DNA from: Lysobacter gummosus
GTDB taxonomy: Bacteria; Pseudomonadota; Gammaproteobacteria; Xanthomonadales; Xanthomonadaceae
DNA: 64,000 nt
Assembly: GCF_001442805.1 (NCBI RefSeq)
Contig: NZ_CP011131.1
Location: 2,790,001 to 2,854,000 of the forward strand
Reading direction: 5' to 3'
Below are positions 25,172 through 34,372 of the stretch, piece by piece. A model generated the notes under the pieces. The model saw only the letters and a program-made list of their open reading frames with translations. It searched no databases and was not told where the DNA came from. How positions within the stretch are numbered: position 1 is the first letter of the stretch; every line of letters starts with the position of its first letter. The translations under genes and the position numbers were made by a program.

Positions 25172-27358
25172 ATGCGCATCATTCGCCCGCTTTCCTGCCA
25201 GAAGCGGAACCGCTCGGACTCGGCGCTCGCGTCGCGTCTGGCTCATGTCGTATTGATCGCGCTGGCGGCGATCGCGTCTTGCGCATCGGCGCAGGCGCCC
25301 GCGCCGGCGCAGACCACGCTGGCGGAAACCGAGCGTGCCGACGTGCGCGCGGCGCTGCACGCGATCTCGCGCATGGACGATGCCGACACCGCCTTGGCCC
25401 TGGCCGAAGACGGTGCCGCCTTGTACGAGACCGAAACCGTCCGGCTCGACGGCTACGAATACTGCAGCCAGGCCGTGGCGCTGGCCGACCGCGGCGAATT
25501 CCGCCGCAGCGTGCAGGCGGCGAGCAAGGCCCTGCACGTCGCCTTGCAGACCGGCAACGAAGACCTGCTGGCCAAGGCTTACCGCGATCTGGCCATCGTT
25601 TTCAGCTATTCCGGCCAGCTCGACCGCGCCGAGACCTTCGCCACGCTCGCGTTGTCCAAGCACGCCGAAGATCCGCAGAAGGTGCAAGGCCCGGCGCACA
25701 AGATCCTGGGCGACGTGCGCAGCCGGCAGCAACGCTACCCGGAGGCGATCGCGGCGTACGAACTCGCCCTGCAGACCAGTTCCGCGCGCTATCGCCCGCT
25801 GGTGCAGGCGTCGCTGGCCAACGCGCTGATCCAGTCCGGCGACCTCGTCCGCGCGCAGCGCGAACTCGATGCGCTTCAGGCGCCGGACGACCCCGCGCAA
25901 CGCGCTCAGCTCGAACGCACGCGCGGCCGCCTGTTGTTGGCGGAAAACAAGCCGGCGCAGGCGCTGGCCTTGTTCCAGCGCCTGGCCGCGCAGACGGTGC
26001 CCGGCGATGAAGGCAATTACCGCATGTGGGCGCTGGACGGGGTTTCGCGCAGCGAACAGGCGCTTGGGCATCCGGATCAGGCGGCGCAGGCGCTCGATCA
26101 GGCGCTCGCCGCGTTCGACAACGTGCGCGCGCGGTTTCGCAGCGACGAATTCAAGATGGGTTTGTTCTCTGACCTGCAATCGGTGTTCGAGCGCGCCATC
26201 GGTCTGTATTCGCAAACCGGCAACCCCGAGCGCGCGTTCGCCGTCAGCGAGCGCAGCCGCGCGCGCGCGTTGCTGGACGCGGTCGCCGACAGAGGCAAGA
26301 CGCCGGAGGACGCGACCGCGCAGGTCGCCGACGTCGCCAGCCTGCGCAAGCTGCTGCGCGCCGATGAGCGCATCGTCGCCTTCCACTCGCTGAAGGACCA
26401 GTTGCTGGTCTGGGTGATCTCGCCGGAGGGCGTGAGCGAACACCGCATCGCGGTGTCGCGCGCCGACCTGGTGCGTCTGGTGGAAGCCTACCGGCAGGCG
26501 ATCGTCGGCCTGCGTCCGTCCGCGGTCGATGCCGGCGACAGCATCGCCAGCTTGTTGCTGGCGCCGCTCGGCCTGCAAGACGGGTTACGGCTGATCGTGA
26601 TTCCGCACGGGCCCTTGCATTACCTGCCGTTCCAGGCGCTGCGCATGGACGGCAAATACCTGATCCAGCGCCATCCCATCGCGATCGCGCCATCGGTCAG
26701 CATCGCCGCGCGCCTGGCTGCGCGCGCGCCGACGACGGCGCCGCGGTTGCTCGCCTTCGGCAATCCGCTGGTGAGCCCCGCGGTCGCCGAGCCCTTGCCC
26801 GGGGCGGAGCGCGAAGTCGGCAACTTGGCGGCGCTGTTCCCGCGGCCGCAGGTCTATCTGGAGGCCACGGCGACGAAAGCGCGCTTCCAGTCCGAGGCGC
26901 CCAAGGCGCGCATCGTCCACGTCGCCGCGCACGCCCGTGCCGATATCGCCGATCCCCTGCATTCGCAGATCCTGCTCGCCGACGAGAACGGGCGGCAGAA
27001 TTTCCTCGAAGCGCGCGAAGTGCTGAGCCTGAATCTCAACAACGTCTCGCTGGTGACGTTGTCGGCCTGCGAGTCCGGCCTGGGCCGCGTCGCCGACGGC
27101 GACGAAGTGCTGGGCTTCACGCGTTCGTTCCTCTCGGCCGGGACTTCGGCCCTGGTCGCTTCGTTGTGGCCGGTTCCCGACCGCGACACCGAACGCCTGA
27201 TGACCACCTTCTACCGCGATCTGCGCGCGGGCGATGACCTGCAACGGGCGATGCAGGCCGGACAGCTGGCGGTGCTCGAGCACCCGGAAACCTCGCATCC
27301 GTTCTATTGGGCGTCGTTCAACCTGATCGGCAATTGGCGCCTGACGGTGGAGAACTGA
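25172..27358 (+). CDS. secreted TPR-CHAT caspase-like protein
   Basis: 728 residues. A signal peptide with core VVLIALAAIASCASAQA is followed by helical TPR-like repeats (about 60-370) and a C-terminal CHAT domain (about 430-725). The catalytic dyad is present: H587 in IVHVAAHARAD and C633 in LVTLSACESGLG, with the closing GTSALVASLWPVPD segment and a C-terminal FYWASFNLIGNW. CHAT proteins belong to the caspase clan, and some are proteases. The gene is 1 bp from the TpsB gene, so it is surely part of the secretion operon. Inference: periplasmic protease or maturation factor for the TpsA exoprotein. GGAG lies 7 nt before the ATG. Confidence 0.9.
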   Translation: MRIIRPLSCQKRNRSDSALASRLAHVVLIALAAIASCASAQAPAPAQTTLAETERADVRAALHAISRMDDADTALALAEDGAALYETETVRLDGYEYCSQAVALADRGEFRRSVQAASKALHVALQTGNEDLLAKAYRDLAIVFSYSGQLDRAETFATLALSKHAEDPQKVQGPAHKILGDVRSRQQRYPEAIAAYELALQTSSARYRPLVQASLANALIQSGDLVRAQRELDALQAPDDPAQRAQLERTRGRLLLAENKPAQALALFQRLAAQTVPGDEGNYRMWALDGVSRSEQALGHPDQAAQALDQALAAFDNVRARFRSDEFKMGLFSDLQSVFERAIGLYSQTGNPERAFAVSERSRARALLDAVADRGKTPEDATAQVADVASLRKLLRADERIVAFHSLKDQLLVWVISPEGVSEHRIAVSRADLVRLVEAYRQAIVGLRPSAVDAGDSIASLLLAPLGLQDGLRLIVIPHGPLHYLPFQALRMDGKYLIQRHPIAIAPSVSIAARLAARAPTTAPRLLAFGNPLVSPAVAEPLPGAEREVGNLAALFPRPQVYLEATATKARFQSEAPKARIVHVAAHARADIADPLHSQILLADENGRQNFLEAREVLSLNLNNVSLVTLSACESGLGRVADGDEVLGFTRSFLSAGTSALVASLWPVPDRDTERLMTTFYRDLRAGDDLQRAMQAGQLAVLEHPETSHPFYWASFNLIGNWRLTVEN

Positions 27359-27359
27359 A

Positions 27360-28997
27360 ATGACGCCGATGCAGCCTTCCGTATTTCGCCTGCCCACGCT
27401 CGCCTGCGCCGTGTTGATGGCCCTGTGCGGGCACGCGCGGGCCGAGCCCGAGCCCGAACCGCAGGCGCCGCCGCAAGCGCTGCCGGAGCCGCAGATGCGG
27501 GCGCCGTCGCAGACGCGCTTCACCCTGACCGCCATCGAGTTCGTCGGCAACACGCGTTTCACAGACAGCGATCTGCAGACGATGGTGGCCAATCGGATCG
27601 GCCAGGAAGTAGCCCTGGCCGATCTCGAGGACATCGCCAAACGCGTAACCGCGCGCTATCGCGATCGCGGCTATTTCCTCGCCCAGGCCGTGGTGCCGGT
27701 GCAGGAAGTGGAGCAGGGCAGGGTCACGATCAGCATCGTCGAGGGCACCCTGGGCCAGGTCGAGATCGATGTCGATCCCGACGCGCCGATTCCGCCCGCG
27801 CGGGTCGAGAACACCTTGATGGCGGCGCTGCAGCCGGGCCAGGCGCTCAATGGTCCGCGCTACGAGCGCGCGATGCTGCTGTTGTCGGATTTGCCCGGCA
27901 TCCGGCCCAAATCCGCGGTCGAATCCGGCGCCGCCATCGGCAGCACCGATCTGAACGTGCAGGTGTCCCGCGGCGAAGCCCTGGGATTCGTGGTGGAGGT
28001 AGACAACCACGGCACTCCGGAGTCCGGACGCATCCGCGCCGGCGGCACCATGCGCTGGGCGAGTCCGAGCGGGCACGGCGACAACCTCGATCTGCGCGTG
28101 ATGCTGGCCGAAGACGCGCATACCGCGTTCGGCCGTTTGGCCTACGAACTTCCGGTCGGCTACGACGGTCTGCGCATCGGCGCCGGCGTCGCCCGCGTGC
28201 AGTACGAACTGGGCGGCGGGTTCCGCCCCCTGCGCGCCACGGGCACGGCCGATATCGCAGATGTCTCGGCCACCTATCCCTTGATCCGCCAGCGCGGGAC
28301 CAACTTGTTCCTGCGTTTCGGATTCGACCGGAAGTCGCTGACCGACGAATTCGAAGCGGTCGAGTTCGAAACCGAAAAGCGCATACGCGGGGCGACCGCC
28401 GGCTGGTCGTTCGAGCATCGAGACGCCTTGTTCGGCGGCGGCTACACCAGCGTCAACGGCGTGCTCTATCGCGGCGAGCTGGATATCCGCGATCCGGTCA
28501 GCGAATTCATCGACCAATCGCCGATCGGCCGAAAAACCCAGGGCTATTTCACCAAGTTCACCGTGCAGGCCACGCGTCTGCAGGCTTTGACGCAGGACCT
28601 GAGCCTGTTCCTCGGCGTAGGCATGCAACTGGCCAACCGCAACCTGGATTCCTCCGAGCAGTTGTCGCTGGGCGGGCCACGCGCGGTGCGCGCGTACTCG
28701 ACCAACGAGGCACTGGTGGACGAGGGCTGGATCGCCAACCTCGAACTGCGTTATGCGCTGAACGAGCGCGTGACTCCGTTCTTGTTCTACGACGCCGCCC
28801 ACGGCGCGTTCGCTCACGACCGCTCGCGCTTCGTGCCCGAGAACGGCAAGAGCCTGCGCGGCTACGGCCTGGGACTGAGCTGGGCCCGGCCCGGCAACTG
28901 GGCATTTAACGCCACGCTGGCCTGGCCCGACGGCATACGCGCTGTCGCCGATCGGCGCGAACCGCGCCTGTACCTGCAACTGCAGAAGCACCTCTGA
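27360..28997 (+). CDS. two-partner secretion transporter TpsB (ShlB/FhaC/HecB family)
   Basis: 545 residues. Signal peptide, a proline-rich linker (PEPEPQAPPQALPEPQ), then a POTRA_2 domain (FTLTAIEFVGNTRFTDSDLQ to VTISIVEGTLG), a second POTRA segment and the 16-strand ShlB-type barrel with the family hallmark GPRAVRAYSTNE and a late LFYDAAHG. It is an outer-membrane Omp85-class channel that secretes its cognate TpsA. It sits between CHAT (1-bp gap) and TpsA (12-bp gap), so CHAT, TpsB and TpsA are one operon. Confidence 0.95.
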   Translation: MTPMQPSVFRLPTLACAVLMALCGHARAEPEPEPQAPPQALPEPQMRAPSQTRFTLTAIEFVGNTRFTDSDLQTMVANRIGQEVALADLEDIAKRVTARYRDRGYFLAQAVVPVQEVEQGRVTISIVEGTLGQVEIDVDPDAPIPPARVENTLMAALQPGQALNGPRYERAMLLLSDLPGIRPKSAVESGAAIGSTDLNVQVSRGEALGFVVEVDNHGTPESGRIRAGGTMRWASPSGHGDNLDLRVMLAEDAHTAFGRLAYELPVGYDGLRIGAGVARVQYELGGGFRPLRATGTADIADVSATYPLIRQRGTNLFLRFGFDRKSLTDEFEAVEFETEKRIRGATAGWSFEHRDALFGGGYTSVNGVLYRGELDIRDPVSEFIDQSPIGRKTQGYFTKFTVQATRLQALTQDLSLFLGVGMQLANRNLDSSEQLSLGGPRAVRAYSTNEALVDEGWIANLELRYALNERVTPFLFYDAAHGAFAHDRSRFVPENGKSLRGYGLGLSWARPGNWAFNATLAWPDGIRAVADRREPRLYLQLQKHL

Positions 28998-29009
28998 GTG
29001 GAGACTCCC

Positions 29010-32000
29010 ATGGGCGCGCAAGCCAATGTCCGATCCATCCATCGCACGCCGCGGCCGCTGGTTCGGCATGCCTTGCCGTTGGCCTTGGCCGCGTCGCTGG
29101 CAACCTCGCTCGCGCAGGCGCAGCCGCCGCTGCCGACGACATTGCCGATCAACGGCAACGTCGTCGGCGGCACCGCGACGATCGCGCTGCCCGGCGGCAA
29201 CACCATGACCATCAACCAGACCAGCAACGGCGCGATCATCGATTGGGGCAGCTTTTCCGTCGGCAGCGCCGCGACGGTCACTATCACCCAGCCGGGCGCG
29301 GCCAGCGTGCTGCTCAATCGCGTGATCGGCGACGGCAGCACGGTGCCGGTCTCGGAAATCTTCGGCGGCCTCAACGCCAATGGCCGCGTGTTCCTGGTTA
29401 ATCCCAGCGGCGTGCTGTTCGGCGCGGGCTCGCAGGTGAACGTCGGCGGCCTGGTGGCGTCGACGCTCAGCATCAGCAATGAAGACTTTCAGGCCGGCCT
29501 CGGCAGCGGTCGCTTCGTCTTCACCGGCAACGGCGAAGGCGTGACCAACAACGGCACGATCACCGCCGCATCCGGCGGCACGGTGGCGCTGCTGTCGAGC
29601 GACTCGGTGGACAATACCGGCCAGATATCGGCTCAGCGCGGCACCGTCATCGGCGCCAAGGGCAGCGGCATCACCCTGGATTTCCAGGGCGACGGCCTGA
29701 CCCAGGTGACCATCGACGACGCCGGGCCGGCGTTGGCTTTCGACATCAACAACAGCGGCACGTTGACGGCCGACGGCGGCCAGGTCGTGTTGACGATACA
29801 GGGCAACGATATCGTCAGCGGCATCGTCCACACCGGCACGATCCGCGCACGCACGCTGGACAACCGCGGCGGACGCGTGGTGCTGTCGGCCGGCGCCCGC
29901 CGCGTGGCAATCGACGGCGGCCAGATCGACGTCAGCGGCGCGGACCCCGGCCAGAGCGGCGGCAACATCGCCGTGAGCGGCAGCGATGTCGGCCTCTTCA
30001 ACGGCGCGCGGCTCGACGCGTCGGGGCAGGCCGGCGGCGGCCGCATGGACCTGGGCAGCAACGATGGCACCCTGGTCGTCGATGCCGGCAGCGCGCTGAG
30101 CGCCAACGCGATCGACAACGGCAACGGCGGCTACGTCGGGCTGCAGGGCGGCAACGGCGGCGCGCGCATCTTCGGCGATCTAAGCTCGCATGGCGGGGCC
30201 AACGGCGGCTTTGGCGGTCAAGTCGTGACCGGATCGTCGGCCGGCTTCGATCTGCGCGGGGTCCGCGTCAACACCGGCGGCGGGTTCTGGACCGTGGCCG
30301 CCTCCAGCAATGTTTCGATCGTGCACGGCACCGACACCGGCGTCATGCCGGCCGATGCGTATGAAGCGGTCACCACCGCGGTTCTTCAAGACGGCGATAT
30401 CAATCGCGGACTCGATGCGGGCAGCAGCATCAATGTCGTCGCCTTGGGCACTACAAGCCTGCGCGGGGACCTGAATGTCGATGGCTCGGCCGGCGCGGTG
30501 GCGATCAATCGCAGCGTCGGCAGCGCGCCGCTGACCATGATGCTGAGCGCGAAAAACCAGATTGCCGGCAACAACTTCAGCATCGGCTCCAGCAGCGGTC
30601 CTCTCAATATCGACGTCAACAGCAATGCCGTGATCACCGCCGAGATCAACGGCGGCATCTCCTTCGCCAACGCGACGTTGCTGAGCAACGCCGGCGCTAT
30701 TCGATTGTACGGCCAGAACGACGCCGTCAACGGTTTCGCGACGGCCACCGGCGGTTTCGGTTTGCAGTTGTTCGGAACGACGCTCGACACGCGCATCGGA
30801 CAAAACGATGCGAACAGCGGCGGCAATGTCCTGGTACGGGGGCGGGGATTGGGTGCGAGCGCCGGCGAGTTCGTCGGCGAGGGCTTGTTGTTGAGCGGCA
30901 CGCAGGTTTACGCCTCGACCGGCAATATCAGCCTGCTGGGCGTAGGCGATATCGGCTCTTACGGGGTGCAACTCGAGGGCCGCGGGACCAACGCAGGCAT
31001 CTCGACGACCTCCGGCGCCATCGACATCGTCGGCATCAACGGCGGGGGAGCTGTCCCCAATCAATCCGGTCTCAACGTGCTGGGCGGATTCGCGATTCAA
31101 AGCGGCAGCGGACGCATCCGGCTGAGCGGTCATTCCGGCGCCAACGGCGGCCCTAACGCGGATGAAATCTCCGATGCCCTGGTGATCGAGGATGGCGTGA
31201 TCGCCAGCGGCGGCGGTATCGAGCTCAACGGCTCCTCCGACGGCAGCGGCGTCGGCGTGAGCATCGGCGCGGCCAGCCGCATCGACGGCGGCGCCGGCAC
31301 GGTGCTGCTGCGCGCCGGCAACAACGGCGCCGCCAGCCCCATGCAACTCGCGGGCACGGTCGCGGCCGGCGCGGTCGATGTGCGCGCGGGCGAGGTCACC
31401 GCGGCCGGCGATGTGCTCGATCGCAATGCCGCGGCGCTGCAGATCGGCGGCGGCGCCGGCGAGTTCGTGTCGCTGGCTTCGTTGGCCAACATCGCCGCGC
31501 CGAACCTGGTGATCGGCCACGCCGATCACGCCGGCGCGATCACGCTGGCGCAGGCGCTGACGCGCAGCGGCAACCTGACCGTGCAAAATACCGGCGGCAA
31601 CGGCGGCATCGCGCTCAATGGCGCGGTGAACCTGGGCAGCGGCACCTTGGCCTTGGTCAGCGGCGGCAACATCAACCAGAGCGCAGCGGGCGGCATCACC
31701 GCGCAAAGCCTGCTGGCTCGTTCGAACAACGGCAGCGTCGATCTGAGCGCGGGGCAGAACGATGTCTCGGGCAACACGCTGGCCGGCGGCGCGGCGGGAG
31801 GTTTCGGCTACACCGACATCAACGCGCTGAGCATCGGCACCGTGGCGGCCACGGGATTCGACGCGGCCGGCGCTGCGAGCGCACTGTCGGAATCTGGCAT
31901 CGGCGCGGCCGGCGCGGTGTCGGTGCGCAACAACGCCGGCGACATGACTTTGAGCCAGAATGTCAGCGGCACCGACGTGGATCTGGTCACGGCCGGCCGC

Positions 32001-33671
32001 TTGCAGAACGCGGCCGGGGCGGGCATCAACGCCAGCAATCGCTGGCGGGTATGGGCCAACACCTGGGTCGGCGAAACGCGTGGCGGCCTGGCCGGCTCGG
32101 GCACGCTGCCGAACCTGTACAACTGCAGCTTCGGCGGTACTTGCGGGGTGACCGTGCCGACCGCCGGCGACCACTTCATCTATGCCGCGCAACCGACCGC
32201 GACGATCGACATCGCCAGCTCCGTGCGCGAGTACGGGCTGGACAATCCGGTGTTCAGCTTCAGCTTCGCCGGGCTGATCCTCGGCGATACGTTCGGCAAC
32301 GCGATCGCTGGCGATGCCTCCACGCTCGCTACCGTCCTCAGCGACGTGGGCAACTATGCGATCGGCGGCAACTTCACTTCGCCGGCCGGTTATGCCCTGC
32401 AAATCAATCCGGGCACGCTGAGCATTACTCCGGCCAGCCTGTTGTTCACCGCGAATCCCTACAGCCGGCTGTACGGCGATCCCAACGGCACGCTGAGCGG
32501 AACCGTCAGCGGTTTTCGCAACGGCCAGAGCGTGGCCGACCTGCTCGGCACACCGGTGTGGACCACCAACGCCACGCAGGCCTCGGACGTGGGCAGATAC
32601 GCCATCGGCCTGAGCGGCGTCTCCTCGCAGAACTACCGCTTTGTCGGGGCGCCGGACAACGCCAGCGCGTTCGACATCCAAAGAGCCAATCTGCTGTTCA
32701 CGGCCAATCCTTTCAGCCGCCGCTACGGCGATCCCAACGGCGCCTTGAGCGGAACCGTCAGCGGCTTCCGCAACGGCCAGAGCGTGGCCGACCTGGCCGG
32801 CAGTCTGGCCTGGACCAGCGACGCCACGCAGGCTTCGGATGTGGGCCAGTACGCCATCGGCTTCGGCGGCGTGTCCTCGCAGAACTACCAGTTCGTCGAG
32901 GCGGCCAGCAACGCCACCGCGCTGGAGATCCAGAAGGCGCCGCTGGTGTTCACGGCCGATCCTTTCATCCGCCTGTACGGCGATCCCAACGGCGTCCTGA
33001 GCGGAACTGTCAGCGGCTTTCGCAACGGCCAGAGCGTGGCCGATCTGGCCGGCAGCCTGGCCTGGAGCAGCGACGCCACTCAGGCTTCGGGCGTGGGCAG
33101 ATACGCCATCGGCTTCGGCGGCGTCTCGTCGCGGAACTACGAGTTCGTCGCGGCCGGCAGCAACGCCACCGCGCTGGAAATCCAGAAGGCGACGCTGACC
33201 TACGTCGCCGATCCGGTCACAGTGCTGTTCGGGCAAAAGCTCGGCGACTTCACCGGCAGCGTGGCCGGGTTCCGCAACGGCGACACGCCGGGCGGCGCCA
33301 CGACCGGCACGTTGAAGTTCTCCGCCGAGGTCGGCGCCGACGCGGTGCCCGGGGTCTACCCCATCCAGGGCAGCGGCCTGGAGGCGCAGAACTACACCTT
33401 CGCGCAGGCGCCGGCCAATCTCACCGCATTGAGCTTGAACTCGTTGCCGCCGCCCGCGCTTCCCGATATGACCCGCCTGCCGCCGGACAGCTACGTTTAC
33501 AGCAGCAATGTCGGCAAGACGCCGACGTGTCCATCGACGGGGCCGCTGGACACTCCGGGGCTGGCGCGCCGCGGCGACACGCTCGCGCGCGAGTGGTCCA
33601 AGGTGCGGTCGCGTCCGAACCTCAACAGCTGCCTGGCGAGCGAACGCAAGAGCGGCTGCGGCGACTTCTGA
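29010..33671 (+). CDS. TpsA filamentous-haemagglutinin-like exoprotein with MBG repeats
   Basis: 1553 residues from ATG 29010, preceded by GGAG 8 nt upstream (GTG 28998 is an alternative). A signal peptide is followed by a TPS domain (about 35-270) with hallmark NPSGVLFGAGSQVNVGGL. A long beta-helix region rich in NG/GG follows to about 1060. Then come three near-identical 84-residue MBG-type repeats (1144-1395, motif YGDPNG-LSGTVSGFRNGQ) with a degenerate copy on each side. The C-terminus holds Cys1507, Cys1541 and Cys1550. Secreted through the neighbouring TpsB; probably a surface adhesin, possibly anchored by its C-terminal cysteine pair. Confidence 0.92.
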   Translation: MGAQANVRSIHRTPRPLVRHALPLALAASLATSLAQAQPPLPTTLPINGNVVGGTATIALPGGNTMTINQTSNGAIIDWGSFSVGSAATVTITQPGAASVLLNRVIGDGSTVPVSEIFGGLNANGRVFLVNPSGVLFGAGSQVNVGGLVASTLSISNEDFQAGLGSGRFVFTGNGEGVTNNGTITAASGGTVALLSSDSVDNTGQISAQRGTVIGAKGSGITLDFQGDGLTQVTIDDAGPALAFDINNSGTLTADGGQVVLTIQGNDIVSGIVHTGTIRARTLDNRGGRVVLSAGARRVAIDGGQIDVSGADPGQSGGNIAVSGSDVGLFNGARLDASGQAGGGRMDLGSNDGTLVVDAGSALSANAIDNGNGGYVGLQGGNGGARIFGDLSSHGGANGGFGGQVVTGSSAGFDLRGVRVNTGGGFWTVAASSNVSIVHGTDTGVMPADAYEAVTTAVLQDGDINRGLDAGSSINVVALGTTSLRGDLNVDGSAGAVAINRSVGSAPLTMMLSAKNQIAGNNFSIGSSSGPLNIDVNSNAVITAEINGGISFANATLLSNAGAIRLYGQNDAVNGFATATGGFGLQLFGTTLDTRIGQNDANSGGNVLVRGRGLGASAGEFVGEGLLLSGTQVYASTGNISLLGVGDIGSYGVQLEGRGTNAGISTTSGAIDIVGINGGGAVPNQSGLNVLGGFAIQSGSGRIRLSGHSGANGGPNADEISDALVIEDGVIASGGGIELNGSSDGSGVGVSIGAASRIDGGAGTVLLRAGNNGAASPMQLAGTVAAGAVDVRAGEVTAAGDVLDRNAAALQIGGGAGEFVSLASLANIAAPNLVIGHADHAGAITLAQALTRSGNLTVQNTGGNGGIALNGAVNLGSGTLALVSGGNINQSAAGGITAQSLLARSNNGSVDLSAGQNDVSGNTLAGGAAGGFGYTDINALSIGTVAATGFDAAGAASALSESGIGAAGAVSVRNNAGDMTLSQNVSGTDVDLVTAGRLQNAAGAGINASNRWRVWANTWVGETRGGLAGSGTLPNLYNCSFGGTCGVTVPTAGDHFIYAAQPTATIDIASSVREYGLDNPVFSFSFAGLILGDTFGNAIAGDASTLATVLSDVGNYAIGGNFTSPAGYALQINPGTLSITPASLLFTANPYSRLYGDPNGTLSGTVSGFRNGQSVADLLGTPVWTTNATQASDVGRYAIGLSGVSSQNYRFVGAPDNASAFDIQRANLLFTANPFSRRYGDPNGALSGTVSGFRNGQSVADLAGSLAWTSDATQASDVGQYAIGFGGVSSQNYQFVEAASNATALEIQKAPLVFTADPFIRLYGDPNGVLSGTVSGFRNGQSVADLAGSLAWSSDATQASGVGRYAIGFGGVSSRNYEFVAAGSNATALEIQKATLTYVADPVTVLFGQKLGDFTGSVAGFRNGDTPGGATTGTLKFSAEVGADAVPGVYPIQGSGLEAQNYTFAQAPANLTALSLNSLPPPALPDMTRLPPDSYVYSSNVGKTPTCPSTGPLDTPGLARRGDTLAREWSKVRSRPNLNSCLASERKSGCGDF
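32439..33194 (+). repeat. three 252-bp direct repeats in the TpsA gene
   Basis: Copies at 32439-32690, 32691-32942 and 32943-33194, each 252 bp (84 codons). Long stretches such as the run encoding SGTVSGFRNGQSVAD are nearly identical at DNA level. A degenerate copy precedes (about 32184-32438) and another follows (33195-33446). Confidence 0.9.
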
Positions 33672-33675
33672 TCGG

Positions 33676-33703
33676 CAGCGGGCAGCGGGCAGCGGGCAGC
33701 GGG
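33676..33703 (+). repeat. four tandem CAGCGGG heptamers after TpsA
   Basis: Four exact copies of the 7-bp unit CAGCGGG start 5 bp after the TpsA stop codon. Not coding. The rest of the 137-bp gap to the VOC gene shows no feature. Confidence 0.8.
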
Positions 33704-33808
33704 CACCACGACGCTGGGAACGTCGTACAGGCATCTTCAAGAGGGAAGGCAATCGCCTCCTGACCATGAAGACGGGCCGCCGGAATTCCTGGTTGGCCCG
33801 CACCTGAC

Positions 33809-34246
33809 TCAGCCGAGTTCCTGCGCGAGTCCGATGAGAAGCCCTTCGGGCCCGCGGATGTAGCACAGCTTGTACACGTCTTGATAGTTGACCATTTCGC
33901 CCACGAGCTGCGCGCCGTGCGCGCGGAGTCTTTCGAGCGTGTCGTCGATGTCGTCCACGGTGAACATGGCGCGCAGGTAACCCAGGGCGTTGACCGGGGC
34001 GTTGCGGTGATCCGCTATGACCGTCGGCCGCAGGAAGCGGGACAGCTCGAGCCGGCTGTGGCCGTCGGGTGTGCGCATCATGGCGACCTCGACATGCTGA
34101 TCGCCCAGTCCGGTGACGCGTCCGGCCCATTCTCCTTCGATCGTGGCGCGTCCTTCGAGTTCCAGGCCCAGTTCGCGAAAGAAATCGATCGTCCGTTCGA
34201 GGTCTTCGACGACGATGCCGACGTTGTCCATCCGCTTGAGCGCCAT
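33809..34246 (-). CDS. VOC (glyoxalase/bleomycin-resistance fold) protein
   Basis: 145 residues. Two beta-alpha-beta-beta-beta VOC modules: MDNVGIVVEDLERTIDFFRELGLEL at the N-terminus and RAMFTVDDIDDTLERLRAHGAQ in the second half, ending YIRGPEGLLIGLAQEL. The family covers glyoxalases, dioxygenases and resistance proteins; the substrate cannot be told. The start at 34246 follows GGAG by about 8 nt; an upstream ATG adds 12 residues without homology. It diverges from the GH20 gene. Confidence 0.88.
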   Translation of the reverse strand: MALKRMDNVGIVVEDLERTIDFFRELGLELEGRATIEGEWAGRVTGLGDQHVEVAMMRTPDGHSRLELSRFLRPTVIADHRNAPVNALGYLRAMFTVDDIDDTLERLRAHGAQLVGEMVNYQDVYKLCYIRGPEGLLIGLAQELG

Positions 34247-34372
34247 GTTTCCGATCTCCAAGAGGGGCGCCCAGTCTAACAACGCACCGGTACACGCTTG
34301 CGGCGTGCGTCACTGCCCCTGTGGACCCGAACTGTGCATCATGCGGGGATGCCCCCGCGGATTGCCTGCCAG

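Noticed and set aside
32439..33194. 252-bp repeats considered as duplicated insertion elements
   Set aside because: They are in frame, encode protein repeats and have no transposase or terminal inverted repeats.
33676..33703. Tandem heptamers considered as a CRISPR array
   Set aside because: Units are 7 bp with no spacers; a simple tandem repeat.
30180..34313. Open frame of about 1380 codons on the minus strand
   Set aside because: Shadow of the repetitive TpsA gene; composition follows the antisense of NG/GG-rich repeats.
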